Below the pieces are notes generated by a model. It saw only the letters and a program-made list of their open reading frames with translations. It was not told the DNA's origin and did no database searches. The position numbers and the translations under genes were made by a program. Of a stretch of DNA of 64,000 nucleotides, positions 38,290 through 47,592 are shown piece after piece; the first letter of the stretch is position 1, and each line of letters starts with the position of its first letter. This DNA is from Thalassotalea sp. ND16A (GTDB lineage Bacteria > Pseudomonadota > Gammaproteobacteria > Enterobacterales > Alteromonadaceae): NCBI RefSeq assembly GCF_000764205.1, contig NZ_JQDZ01000018.1, forward strand, positions 1 through 64,000, read 5' to 3'.

Positions 38290-38303
38290 TTGATCTAGAT
38301 CAA
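38290..38303. promoter_or_regulatory. FNR/Anr-type box between gbcA and gbcB
   Basis: TTGATCTAGATCAA, a perfect 14-bp palindrome matching TTGAT-N4-ATCAA, 20 bp past the CGACC direct repeat. Confidence 0.7.
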
Positions 38304-38337
38304 CATTATAGCCTCAAGGGTAAGGTCAGAAGATGGC

Positions 38338-38364
38338 AAAAACGACTATATCGATGTCGTTTTT
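38338..38364 (+). promoter_or_regulatory. Leader hairpin of gbcB
   Basis: AAAAACGAC / GTCGTTTTT (perfect 9 bp, 9-nt loop) ending in five T, about 70 bp before the gbcB start. It has the shape of a weak terminator or attenuator. If translation began at 38333 it would lie inside the coding region. Confidence 0.45.
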
Positions 38365-38431
38365 AGTTAAGCGGCAAATAAGCACTCGGCGCTATGGTAT
38401 GTACCATAAAGATAATACTCGGGCCCTTCTT

Positions 38432-39529
38432 ATGACAAATACCTTTCAGCAAGCCGTAAACACTCAAGCATGGACCAACGGACGTCACGACGTCCAATGC
38501 GTCAAGGTGATTGACGAAACTATTGATGTACGTACTTATTGTTTTGCCAGCACTAAGCCAGTAATGCACTTTTTCAAACCTGGTCAATTCGTCACGCTCG
38601 AATTGGAAATTGATGGCATACAGGTATTGCGTAGTTACACCATATCGTCATCTCCTTCGGTTCCTTACAGTTTCTCAATCACGGTAAAGCGAGCGCCTGG
38701 CGGACAAGTTTCAAACTGGCTGCACGACAACCTTAAACAAGGTGACCAAATTGCGGTACATGGCCCGGTAGGCATATTTAACTGCATCGATATCACCGGC
38801 GATAAGGTGTTATTGCTTTCCGGCGGCGTCGGCATTACGCCAGTAATGTCGATGGCCCGTTGGTGGTTTGATACCAACGGTGAAGTCGACATGATCTTTG
38901 CCCACAGCGCCCGTACCCCGAGCGACATCATTTATCGTCGCGAACTCGAGTACATGGACTCAAGAATAACTAACTTCAACCTCAATTTAATCTGTGAAAA
39001 ATACGACATCGGTGAAAGTTGGAGTGGTTATACCGGTTTCTTCGATGAACATAAGCTGAGAATAATCGCACCAGATTTCATGGACCGCACCGTTTATTGT
39101 TGTGGGCCAACGCCTTATATGACGGCAGTTAAAAAAATGCTGGAACGCCTCGGCTTTGACATGAATAACTACCATGAAGAAAGTTTTGGCGCGCCGCCAG
39201 AAGAAGCAAAACTCGACGCCGAACAGCAAGCGGAAGACGCCGCCGGTGTCACGGTTGATGACGATACTTTGCTATCGGTTGAATTTAGCAAAACCGGAAA
39301 GTCGGTCAAGATCATACCGGGTGACACGGTTCATTCCGCCGCCTCGAAAGTTGGCCTGCACATACCTAAAGCCTGTGGTATGGGCATATGCGGCACTTGC
39401 AAAGTGAAAAAGACCGAGGGCGAAGTGGTGATGACACATAACGGCGGCATCACCGACGAAGATGTTGCCGAAGGTTACATTTTAAGTTGTTGCAGCGTTC
39501 CCCAGGGTGACGTCGCGGTGGAATATTAA
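38432..39529 (+). CDS. gbcB: Glycine betaine monooxygenase, reductase component
   Basis: A 365-residue flavin/iron-sulfur reductase feeding electrons from NADH to GbcA. The FAD domain has RSYTISSSPSVPYSFSITVK, the NAD domain LLLSGGVGITPVMSMARWW and YCCGPTPYM. The C-terminal plant-type 2Fe-2S ferredoxin domain has CGMGICGTCKV and a final Cys in LSCCSVPQGD. Start ATG 38432 (MTNTFQQA) aligns with the Pseudomonas protein. In-frame ATGs at 38333 and 38399 would add an unlike N-terminus, but 38333 has its own AAGG, so the true start needs testing. Confidence 0.92.
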   Translation: MTNTFQQAVNTQAWTNGRHDVQCVKVIDETIDVRTYCFASTKPVMHFFKPGQFVTLELEIDGIQVLRSYTISSSPSVPYSFSITVKRAPGGQVSNWLHDNLKQGDQIAVHGPVGIFNCIDITGDKVLLLSGGVGITPVMSMARWWFDTNGEVDMIFAHSARTPSDIIYRRELEYMDSRITNFNLNLICEKYDIGESWSGYTGFFDEHKLRIIAPDFMDRTVYCCGPTPYMTAVKKMLERLGFDMNNYHEESFGAPPEEAKLDAEQQAEDAAGVTVDDDTLLSVEFSKTGKSVKIIPGDTVHSAASKVGLHIPKACGMGICGTCKVKKTEGEVVMTHNGGITDEDVAEGYILSCCSVPQGDVAVEY

Positions 39530-39716
39530 TATTACCAATAGTCAAAACAAACAATTGAAGATGCGATTTTTTAGCGCAATTACGACGATAATTATTATGT
39601 CGTAAATAGATCTAAGCAAGACGTTAGCGGAATGGTTACCCCCTATATAGCAAGCTAGTATCGAATCTAATCTTAATACCAAAACTACGGCTTGTTTTAG
39701 CCGCGGAGAAAGTGAA

Positions 39717-40970
39717 ATGTTTTATAAAAATGATCAAATAGCAGGCTTCGACGACAATATCTGGCAAGCAATTCAGGCGGAAGATAAGCGTCAACAAGAT
39801 CACGTTGAACTAATTGCCTCAGAAAACTATACCAGTACTCGCGTCATGGAAGCTCAAGGCACTCAGCTTACCAACAAATATGCCGAAGGCTATCCGGCGA
39901 AGCGTTATTACGGCGGCTGTGAACACGTCGATGTGATTGAACAATTGGCGATTGACCGTGCCAAAGAATTATTCGGTGCCGATTATGCCAATGTGCAACC
40001 TCACTCTGGTTCGCAAGCCAATGCCGCGGTATTTATGGCATTACTTAAGCCAGGTGAAACTGTCCTTGGCATGAGCCTAGCTCACGGTGGTCATTTGACT
40101 CATGGCTCGAAAGTAAGCTTCTCCGGTAAAATTTACAACTCAGTACAGTACGGTTTAAATGAAGCAACCGGTGAAATTGACTACGACGAAGTGGCACGTC
40201 TGGCCAAAGAGCATCAACCGAAGATGATCATTGCCGGCTTCTCAGCTTATTCACGAGTGGTTGACTGGCAGCGTTTTCGTGACATTGCCGACAGCGTTGG
40301 CGCCTGGTTCTTTGTCGATATGGCCCACGTAGCCGGTTTGGTAGCAGCAGGTCTCTACCCGAACCCGGTGCCAATTGCCGATGTGGTGACTACCACTACC
40401 CACAAAACATTGCGCGGCCCTCGTGGCGGTCTAATTTTGGCAAAAGAGAATGAAGAACTGGCGAAAAAACTAAACTCGGCGGTATTCCCCGCCGGCCAGG
40501 GTGGACCGTTGATGCACGTTATCGCCGCCAAAGCCATTTCGTTTAAGGAAGCATTATCGGAAGGCTATGTCGAATATCAGCAACAAGTCATCGACAATGC
40601 TCGCGAGATGGCAAAAGTATTTCAGCAACGCGGTTATAATGTGGTCTCTGGTGGTACCGACAATCATTTGTTCTTACTCGATTTAATCGATAAAGGTATT
40701 ACCGGTAAAGACGCCGATGCTGCGCTTGGCCGTGCCAACATCACGGTGAATAAGAATTCAGTACCAAACGACCCACAATCGCCGTTTGTCACTAGTGGCT
40801 TGCGCATTGGTACACCGGCAATCACCAGTCGTGGCTTTGGCATTAATGAGGCTGCAGAACTCACCGGCTGGATTTGTGATGTACTAGACGACATTGACAA
40901 TGAACAAACGATTACGGATGTACGTAATAAAGTGTTGGGCTTATGTGACAAAAACCCTGTGTATCGTTAA
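39717..40970 (+). CDS. glyA: Serine hydroxymethyltransferase
   Basis: A 417-residue PLP enzyme interconverting glycine plus 5,10-methylene-THF with serine plus THF. The PLP lysine is in [16 protein letters not shown]; other marks are [24 protein letters not shown] and [23 protein letters not shown] precedes the ATG. It lies directly upstream of soxBDAG in the order glyA-soxB-soxD-soxA-soxG known from Pseudomonas: sarcosine oxidase makes glycine and methylene-THF, the two GlyA substrates. It is probably a second, catabolic copy beside a housekeeping glyA elsewhere. Confidence 0.95.
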   Translation: MFYKNDQIAGFDDNIWQAIQAEDKRQQDHVELIASENYTSTRVMEAQGTQLTNKYAEGYPAKRYYGGCEHVDVIEQLAIDRAKELFGADYANVQPHSGSQANAAVFMALLKPGETVLGMSLAHGGHLTHGSKVSFSGKIYNSVQYGLNEATGEIDYDEVARLAKEHQPKMIIAGFSAYSRVVDWQRFRDIADSVGAWFFVDMAHVAGLVAAGLYPNPVPIADVVTTTTHKTLRGPRGGLILAKENEELAKKLNSAVFPAGQGGPLMHVIAAKAISFKEALSEGYVEYQQQVIDNAREMAKVFQQRGYNVVSGGTDNHLFLLDLIDKGITGKDADAALGRANITVNKNSVPNDPQSPFVTSGLRIGTPAITSRGFGINEAAELTGWICDVLDDIDNEQTITDVRNKVLGLCDKNPVYR

Positions 40971-40981
40971 ATGATACCCCG

Positions 40982-41010
40982 GTGACCTAAATGTATTTAG
41001 GTCACTTTTT
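40982..41010 (+). terminator. Hairpin after glyA
   Basis: GTGACCTAAAT / ATTTAGGTCAC almost without loop, then five T. It would attenuate rather than abolish read-through into soxB, whose start is only about 40 bp further. Confidence 0.85.
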
Positions 41011-41046
41011 CACGTCCAACAATGCAATTTAGAAAAGGGTAAGACC

Positions 41047-42297
41047 ATGCAACAATATTCAGGATTTGGCTTGTTAAAACACTCGTTAAGCTACCACGAG
41101 AACTGGCAACGGGTTTGGAGTAATCCGACCCCAAAAAAACATTACGATGTGGTTATCATCGGTGGTGGTGGACATGGTCTGGCAACCGCCTATTACTTAG
41201 CCAAAGAACATGGCATCACCAACATTGCGGTGATTGAGAAAGGCTATCTGGGTGGCGGTAATACCGCCCGTAATACTACCATAGTGCGGTCTAACTATTT
41301 GTGGGACGAAGCGTCGCACTTATATGAACACTCATTAAAACTGTGGGAAGGCCTGGCACAAGAATTAAACTACAATTTGATGTTTAGTCAACGTGGGGTA
41401 TTGAACCTTGGTCATACCCTGCAAGACATGCGCGACATCGAACGTCGGGTTAATGCCAACCGTTTGAACGGCATCGATGGTGAAGTACTGACCACCGCGC
41501 AAGTGCAAGAAATGGTGCCTATTTTAGATTGCTCGAAAGGTGCGCGTTACCCGGTAATGGGCGCTTCATGGCAAGCTCGTGCGGGTACGGCTCGACATGA
41601 CGCCGTCGCCTGGGGTTATGCTCGTGCCGCCGATGCATTAGGTGTAGATTTATTGCAACAAACCGAAGTCACCGGCATTCGTCGTAAAGATGGTGCGGTA
41701 GAAGGCGTTGAAACTACTCGTGGCTTTATTTCCGCCGGTAAGGTTGCTTGTGTTGCCGCCGGTAACTCGAGTGTGATTGCCAAAATGGTTGGCATGGAAT
41801 TACCGCTTGAATCACATCCGCTACAGGCCATGGTGTCAGAGCCGTTGAAACCCATTCTCGATACCGTAGTGATGTCGAATCATGTACACGGTTATGTCAG
41901 TCAATCCGATAAGGGGGACCTGGTGATTGGTGCCGGTATTGATGGTTATGTCGGCTATGGTCAACGCGGTTCATTCAATGTGGTTGAGCATACCATAGCT
42001 GCGATCATCGAAATGTTCCCTATCTTTAGTCGGGTTCGCCTCAATCGTGCCTGGGGCGGCATTGTTGATACCTGCCCTGACGCCTGTCCGATTATTTCGA
42101 AAACGCATATTAAGGGCCTGTATTTTAACTGCGGTTGGGGTACTGGTGGCTTCAAGGCGACGCCTGGCGCTGGCCATGTGTTTGCCCATACGATTGCTCA
42201 CGATGATCCACATCCGTTAGCGAAACCATTTAGCATCGATCGCTTTACATCGGGCGAATTAATTGACGAGCACGGCGCTGCCGGCGTTGCCCACTAG
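41047..42297 (+). CDS. soxB: Sarcosine oxidase beta subunit
   Basis: A 416-residue flavoprotein of the heterotetrameric sarcosine oxidase. The dinucleotide-binding loop is [20 protein letters not shown], followed by [17 protein letters not shown]. The His in [14 protein letters not shown] (near residue 181) is in place for the covalent FMN. C-terminal [20 protein letters not shown] is typical of the DadA/SoxB fold. It oxidises sarcosine to glycine together with SoxA. First gene of soxBDAG. Confidence 0.95.
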   Translation: MQQYSGFGLLKHSLSYHENWQRVWSNPTPKKHYDVVIIGGGGHGLATAYYLAKEHGITNIAVIEKGYLGGGNTARNTTIVRSNYLWDEASHLYEHSLKLWEGLAQELNYNLMFSQRGVLNLGHTLQDMRDIERRVNANRLNGIDGEVLTTAQVQEMVPILDCSKGARYPVMGASWQARAGTARHDAVAWGYARAADALGVDLLQQTEVTGIRRKDGAVEGVETTRGFISAGKVACVAAGNSSVIAKMVGMELPLESHPLQAMVSEPLKPILDTVVMSNHVHGYVSQSDKGDLVIGAGIDGYVGYGQRGSFNVVEHTIAAIIEMFPIFSRVRLNRAWGGIVDTCPDACPIISKTHIKGLYFNCGWGTGGFKATPGAGHVFAHTIAHDDPHPLAKPFSIDRFTSGELIDEHGAAGVAH

Positions 42298-42309
42298 GAA
42301 GAATTAATT

Positions 42310-42609
42310 ATGTTACATATCCACTGTCCTTATTGTGAAGAGATGCGCGAAGAAGAAGAGTTTAGTCCGGCCGGACAAGCACATATTCAGCGTCCACTAA
42401 ACCCGGAAGAATTGTCTGATGAACAATGGGCACGTTATTTATTCTTTCGTAAGAACCCACGCGGTTTGCATCACGAATTGTGGCTGCACGCTCATGGTTG
42501 TCGTAAATATTTTAACATGACCAGAAACTCCGTGACTTATCAGATCATGGAAACTTACAAAATGGGTGCAAAACCCAGTATCACCGCTAGTGAAGAGGGC
42601 CAATCATGA
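42310..42609 (+). CDS. soxD: Sarcosine oxidase delta subunit
   Basis: A 99-residue zinc-binding subunit. Likely ligands are CPYCEE near the N-terminus and H-x3-C in LHAHGCRKYF. It stabilises the SoxABDG complex. AGGAAG precedes ATG 42310, and its stop overlaps soxA (ATGA). Confidence 0.92.
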   Translation: MLHIHCPYCEEMREEEEFSPAGQAHIQRPLNPEELSDEQWARYLFFRKNPRGLHHELWLHAHGCRKYFNMTRNSVTYQIMETYKMGAKPSITASEEGQS

Positions 42610-45600
42610 GCCAAGTTAATCGAATCGCTGCCAGCAGCAAGCGCATTAATCGCAACCGCACCTTAACTTTTACCTTCAACGGCAAAGAGTATCAGGGTTT
42701 TGAAGGTGATACCGTGGCGTCAGCCTTGCTGGCCAACGGTGTTGATGTCGTCGGTCGTAGTTTTAAGTACTCACGTCCGCGTGGCATCATTACCAGTGAC
42801 TCACAAGAGCCAAATGCCATTTTTCAAATTGGTTCGACCCAAGCCACGACTATCCCGAACCCGCGCGCCACGCAAACCGATCTTTATCACGGGTTAGCGG
42901 CAAGCTCGACCAACGGCTGGCCGAATGTTGACTTTGATTTAATGTCGACGGTGGGCAAGCTAGGTGGCTCGATGATGCCACCAGGTTTCTATTACAAAAC
43001 CTTTATGTTTCCACAGTCGTTATGGATGTCTTATGAGCACTTGATCCGCAAAGGCGCGGGCTTAGGCTCTAGCCCGCAACAGGCCGATCCGGACAGTTAC
43101 GATAAAATGCATCATCATTGCGATGTGATGATCGTTGGCGCTGGTCCTGCCGGGCTGGCGGCAGCATTGTCTGCCGCACAAACTGGCGCACGGGTGATCA
43201 TTAGCGATGAGCAAAACGAATTTGGCGGCAGTCTATTGTGCTCTAAACAGCAAATTGATGGTGAGCTACCCAGCCAGTGGGTTGAGAAAACTGTGGCCCA
43301 ACTTGCGACCATGGACAACGTGTTATTACTGCCACGCAGTACGGTTTTTGGGTATTACGATCATAACCTGGTGGGTATTAACGAGCGCCGCACCGATCAT
43401 TTAGGTGAGAACCAGCTGCAAAGCACACGCCAGCGAGTACACAAAGTTAGAGCTAAACAGGTGATTTTGGCCACCGGTGCTCATGAACGACCTCTTGTCT
43501 ATGGTAACAATGACGTACCAGGCTGTATGCTAGCGAATGCGGTGTCTACTTATATTAATCGCTACGATGTTGTGCCTGGCAACCAATTGGTGTTAATGAC
43601 CACCAATGACAATGCTTACAAGACGGCAATCGACTGGCATCAGGCCGGACGTAAGGTAGTCACCATAGTTGACACCCGCGAATCGTCAAATGGCGAATTA
43701 GTAAAGAAAGCCAAAAAATTAGGCATCAACGTCATCTTTGGCCATGCCGTTATCGAAGTCAGCGGCAGCAAACGCGTTAAAGGGGTTGATATTGCGCCAA
43801 TAAATGCCGTGAACCATAGCGTTACCGGCGCCGCAAAACATTTTCCTTGTGACACCGTCGCCAGCTCTGGCGGCTGGAGCCCGGTTATTCATCTATCATC
43901 ACATACTGGCTCTCGTCCGGTATGGAATGAAGACATAGCAGGGTTTGTGCCGGGTGAAACCGTACAACAGCAACATATTTGTGGTGGTCTCGAAGGCGTT
44001 TACGACTTATCGAAAGTGATCAGTGCTGGCTTTACCACTGGCGCGGTGGCGGCACAAGCGGCAGGTAAAGGTGAAGGCAGTTATGCCGGCACATTACCGC
44101 AAACCAGCGATCCACAAGAAGATGCATCAATGGCATTATTCCACGTGCCGCACAGCAAGAAAACCAGCCGGGCGCCGAAGCAGTTTGTCGATTATCAAAA
44201 CGATGTGACCGCTGCCGGCATCGAGCTGGCAAACCGTGAAGGTTTCGAGTCTATCGAGCATGTGAAACGCTATACCGCGTTAGGATTTGGTACCGATCAA
44301 GGTAAGCTAGGCAATATTAACGGCATGGCCATCACCGCCAAATCGTTAGGCAAAACAATCCCGGAAACCGGCACCACTATCTTCCGTCCAATGTACACAC
44401 CAACAACATTTGGTGCCTTGGCCGGAGCGGATGTTAAGCACCTGTTTGATCCGGCGCGTTTTAGTGCCATGCACAAATGGCACCTTGATAATGGCGCCGA
44501 ATTTGAAGATGTTGGCCAATGGAAGCGTCCTTGGTATTTCCCAAAACCTGGCGAAGCCATGCAAGACGCGCTTGAACGAGAATGTTTGGCTACGCGTAAC
44601 AGTGTCGGCATTTTGGATGCCTCAACCTTAGGTAAAATTGATATTCAGGGTAAAGACGCTCGAGAATTTTTAAACCGTGTCTATACCAACCCGTGGAGCA
44701 AGTTAGCCGTTGGCAAATGTCGCTATGGGGTAATGTGTAAAGAAGACGGCATGGTCTTCGATGATGGCGTAACGGCTTGTCTTGAAGAAAACCGTTTTAT
44801 CATGACCACGACTACTGGCGGCGCCGCCGGCGTATTGCAATGGTTAGAGTTATGGCATCAAACCGAGTGGCCGGAGCTTGAGGTGTATTTCTCAACGGTG
44901 ACCGATCATTGGTCAACGATGACCATATCCGGGCCGAATTCGCGCAAGGTATTAGAGAAAATCTGTGATGTCGATGTCAGCAACGATAATTTCAAATATA
45001 TGGATTGGATCGAGGCTAAGGTAGCTGGTGTTAAGGCGCGAATTTTCCGCATCTCCTTTACCGGTGAGCTGTCTTTTGAAATTAACGTGCAAGCGAACTA
45101 CGGCATGCATACCTGGCAAGCGGTAATGGCAGCGGGCGAAGAGTTTGATATTACCCCGTACGGCACCGAAACCATGCATATATTGCGAGCAGAGAAAGGC
45201 TTTATCATTGTTGGCCAGGACACCGATGGTTCGGTTACGCCACAAGATTTAGACATGGACTGGGTAGTCGGCAAGAAGAAAGAGTTTAGCTTTATCGGCA
45301 AACGCTCCTGGACTCGCTACGACAACAAACGCGATGATCGCAAACAAATGGTCGGCTTAAAACCGAAAGATCCTAACTTTGTCTTGCCGGAAGGTGCGCA
45401 AATTGTGTTTGAGAAAAATCAAAGCATTCCAATGACCATGGTCGGCCATGTAACCTCGAGTTATTACAGTGCTTGCATGGGTTATTCTTTCGCCTTAGCC
45501 GTAGTCAAAGGCGGCATTAGCCGCAAGGGACAAAGTGTATTTTTGCCATTAAGCGATGGCACCACTGTGGAAGCTGAAATTTGCAGCCCAGTATTTTATG

Positions 45601-45629
45601 ATCCAAAGGGAGACCGTCAAAATGTCTAA
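42606..45629 (+). CDS. soxA: Sarcosine oxidase alpha subunit
   Basis: A 1007-residue subunit. Domains in order: N-terminal 2Fe-2S-like ferredoxin-fold segment without cluster cysteines (FTFNGKEYQGFEGDTVASAL), a NAD-binding Rossmann domain (CDVMIVGAGPAGLAAALSAA), a second Rossmann half with GAHERPLVYGNNDVPGC, and a C-terminal GcvT-like folate domain (NSVGILDASTLGKIDIQGKD, EIGVH-like EINVQANYGMHTW). The folate domain captures the formaldehyde as methylene-THF, which GlyA then uses. Longer or shorter family members do not differ in this layout. Confidence 0.95.
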   Translation: MSQVNRIAASSKRINRNRTLTFTFNGKEYQGFEGDTVASALLANGVDVVGRSFKYSRPRGIITSDSQEPNAIFQIGSTQATTIPNPRATQTDLYHGLAASSTNGWPNVDFDLMSTVGKLGGSMMPPGFYYKTFMFPQSLWMSYEHLIRKGAGLGSSPQQADPDSYDKMHHHCDVMIVGAGPAGLAAALSAAQTGARVIISDEQNEFGGSLLCSKQQIDGELPSQWVEKTVAQLATMDNVLLLPRSTVFGYYDHNLVGINERRTDHLGENQLQSTRQRVHKVRAKQVILATGAHERPLVYGNNDVPGCMLANAVSTYINRYDVVPGNQLVLMTTNDNAYKTAIDWHQAGRKVVTIVDTRESSNGELVKKAKKLGINVIFGHAVIEVSGSKRVKGVDIAPINAVNHSVTGAAKHFPCDTVASSGGWSPVIHLSSHTGSRPVWNEDIAGFVPGETVQQQHICGGLEGVYDLSKVISAGFTTGAVAAQAAGKGEGSYAGTLPQTSDPQEDASMALFHVPHSKKTSRAPKQFVDYQNDVTAAGIELANREGFESIEHVKRYTALGFGTDQGKLGNINGMAITAKSLGKTIPETGTTIFRPMYTPTTFGALAGADVKHLFDPARFSAMHKWHLDNGAEFEDVGQWKRPWYFPKPGEAMQDALERECLATRNSVGILDASTLGKIDIQGKDAREFLNRVYTNPWSKLAVGKCRYGVMCKEDGMVFDDGVTACLEENRFIMTTTTGGAAGVLQWLELWHQTEWPELEVYFSTVTDHWSTMTISGPNSRKVLEKICDVDVSNDNFKYMDWIEAKVAGVKARIFRISFTGELSFEINVQANYGMHTWQAVMAAGEEFDITPYGTETMHILRAEKGFIIVGQDTDGSVTPQDLDMDWVVGKKKEFSFIGKRSWTRYDNKRDDRKQMVGLKPKDPNFVLPEGAQIVFEKNQSIPMTMVGHVTSSYYSACMGYSFALAVVKGGISRKGQSVFLPLSDGTTVEAEICSPVFYDPKGDRQNV

Positions 45630-46218
45630 TTCTGTACAGGTAGAATCACCGTTGCACCATGCCCAGCTTGACCAGTTAATTGGCCAATCGAATTCAGGCG
45701 GTATTGTATTACACGAGGCAGCATTATTGGGCCACCTTAACTTACGTGGCAACAGCGATGATGCCGAGTTTTTGGCTGGCGTGCAAGAAGCCTTAGGCAT
45801 CGCACTGCCAATCACGCCGTGTAGCAGTGCCAACAGTGAACTCGCACAAATCATGTGGTTAGCGCCTGATGAATGGTTGATTGTCGTTGCCTCAGGCAGC
45901 GAATATGAGGTCGAGCAAAAACTCCGCTCTTATCTAAAAGGCCACTTTGCGGTCAGTGATATCAGTGGTGCGCAAACCATTCTTGAACTGAGTGGCAGCA
46001 ATGTGGTCGAGCTGATGAAGAAATCGACCGGCTATGATCTGCATTTGGACAGTTTTCCTGTTGGCAAAGTCATTGGCACCACCTTTGCCAAGGCCGGCGC
46101 CCACATTTTGCGGGTCAGTGAAGATAAGTTTCAGTTAGTGGTACGCCGGAGTTTTTCTGACTATATTTGGTTATGGATACAACAAGGCAGCCAAGAATAC
46201 GGCTTAACTATTGTTTAA
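45622..46218 (+). CDS. soxG: Sarcosine oxidase gamma subunit
   Basis: A 198-residue GcvT-related subunit (VQEALGIALPITPCSSANS, MWLAPDEWLIVVASGSEYEV, LHLDSFPVGKVIGTTFAKAG). It completes the heterotetramer; no catalytic residues of its own are expected. ATG 45622 overlaps the soxA stop by 8 bp. An in-frame ATG at 45556, inside soxA, would add 22 residues and is unlikely. Confidence 0.92.
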   Translation: MSNSVQVESPLHHAQLDQLIGQSNSGGIVLHEAALLGHLNLRGNSDDAEFLAGVQEALGIALPITPCSSANSELAQIMWLAPDEWLIVVASGSEYEVEQKLRSYLKGHFAVSDISGAQTILELSGSNVVELMKKSTGYDLHLDSFPVGKVIGTTFAKAGAHILRVSEDKFQLVVRRSFSDYIWLWIQQGSQEYGLTIV

Positions 46219-46235
46219 ATAACATGACTATTAAC

Positions 46236-46331
46236 ATCCCCTTAAGCATGGTATTTCAATGCGTTCAGGGGATATATACCGACAATAATAAAGCCGCTCA
46301 AGTTTGAAACAATCAGACTAAGCGGTTTTTT
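46236..46331 (+). terminator. Two successive hairpins after soxG, second a terminator
   Basis: First: ATCCCCTTA ... TTCAGGGGAT (46236-46273) with inner pairing AGCAT/ATGCGT. Second: AAGCCGCT ... AGCGGTTTTTT (46291-46331) with an inner AGTTTGA/TCAGACT stem and a U-run. The second is a good terminator between sox and purU. The first is unassigned. Confidence 0.7.
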
Positions 46332-46352
46332 AAATTTCAATAGAGGATCAAA

Positions 46353-47228
46353 ATGTCCGATATCAAAGCAGCACAAACCCACATTATCACCGCAGACTGC
46401 CCTAGCCGACCTGGTACGGTTGATGTGGTGACCCGTTTTTTGTATGAACAAGGGTTTTACATTAATGAAATCCACTCGTTTGATGATACTGCTGAAAACC
46501 GTTTTTTCATCCGCATCGAGTTTAGAGCCGATACGGCAACAGCATTTAACCGAGAAGCGTTTTGTCAACAATTCGAACAACGAGCCAATGAATTTGAGAT
46601 GCAATGGCAACTGGCATCAACCCCGTATAAATCAAAAGTGGTGATCATGGTATCGAAACACGATCATTGTCTCAATGATTTATTATATCGTTATCGAACT
46701 GGCGACTTGGATATTGAAATTCCGGCGATTATCTCTAATCATCCAGATTTAGAAGAGCTGGCAAAATGGCATGGCATTCCTTATTATCACTTGCCAATTA
46801 GCAAGGAAACCAAACCAGAACAAGAAGCCAAGGTGTGGCAGATAATTCAGGATTGTCAAGCCGACTTGGTGGTCTTAGCACGTTACATGCAAGTGCTCTC
46901 GAGTGACATGTGTAAAAAACTTGCCGGTAGAGCCATTAACATTCACCATTCGTTGTTGCCAGGTTTTAAAGGCGCCAGACCTTATTATCAAGCCTATGAT
47001 CGTGGCATAAAATTAGTGGGCGCGACCGCGCATTACGTCAGTGATGATCTCGATGAAGGGCCTATCATTAGCCAAGGTGTGGAGACCGTTGATCACTGTT
47101 ACTATCCTCAGGATCTGGCCGCTAAAGGACGTGATATCGAATGTTTAACGTTATCGCGCGCGGTACGTTGTCATATCGAGCATCGAATTTTCATGCACGG
47201 TAAAAAAACAGTGGTATTTGCCAAATAA
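46353..47228 (+). CDS. purU: Formyltetrahydrofolate deformylase
   Basis: A 291-residue PurU with an N-terminal ACT domain (HIITADCPSRPGTVDVVTRF) and a C-terminal formyltransferase-fold hydrolase (INIHHSLLPGFKGARPYYQA, HYVSDDLDEGPIISQGVE). It releases formate and THF from 10-formyl-THF, so C1 units from sarcosine demethylation can leave the folate pool and be burned by FdsABGD. AGAGG precedes the ATG. Pseudomonas sox operons also end in purU and fdhA. Confidence 0.94.
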   Translation: MSDIKAAQTHIITADCPSRPGTVDVVTRFLYEQGFYINEIHSFDDTAENRFFIRIEFRADTATAFNREAFCQQFEQRANEFEMQWQLASTPYKSKVVIMVSKHDHCLNDLLYRYRTGDLDIEIPAIISNHPDLEELAKWHGIPYYHLPISKETKPEQEAKVWQIIQDCQADLVVLARYMQVLSSDMCKKLAGRAINIHHSLLPGFKGARPYYQAYDRGIKLVGATAHYVSDDLDEGPIISQGVETVDHCYYPQDLAAKGRDIECLTLSRAVRCHIEHRIFMHGKKTVVFAK

Positions 47229-47592
47229 TATAAAAGCTGACCCGCGGAAGCCATTAACGCAAGGTTGTTCAGCCCAAACCAACGATTTTGTTTCAATCCA
47301 TTTCATTAAGTAGATATAAATACAGTCGTTGGTTTTCTTTTTCTTTTTCCTTTTTGTCTACATTTTCTCGTCATTGTTCAAAAATCAGTTTTTGTCTGTT
47401 TCAGGCATGCCGATGTCTTTTTCAGATATGCCGGTATCAGCGGCAAAACGTTATTCTGACCTATGTGTTTTTCGCCTTAGCCAACAACTATTCCAATAAC
47501 GATAAGGAAATTGGCTTTGATCCTTAATTAATGACCAAAAACAAACCATCAAAAAAATTGTTCGTGTCATTTAACCAACAAGAGAGCTTGAT
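47229..47592. other. Intergenic region purU / fdhA
   Basis: 364 bp without a gene. AAACCAACGA (47276-47285) and TCGTTGGTTT (47326-47335) form a 10-bp stem with a 40-nt loop, followed by a long T/C-rich run, a possible purU terminator. The rest should contain the fdhA promoter, though GAGAG before its ATG is the only clear signal. Confidence 0.45.

Noticed and set aside
39530-40981. Glycine or THF riboswitch upstream of glyA/sox
   Set aside because: No conserved glycine-riboswitch core was found in the leader, only a terminator hairpin after glyA.
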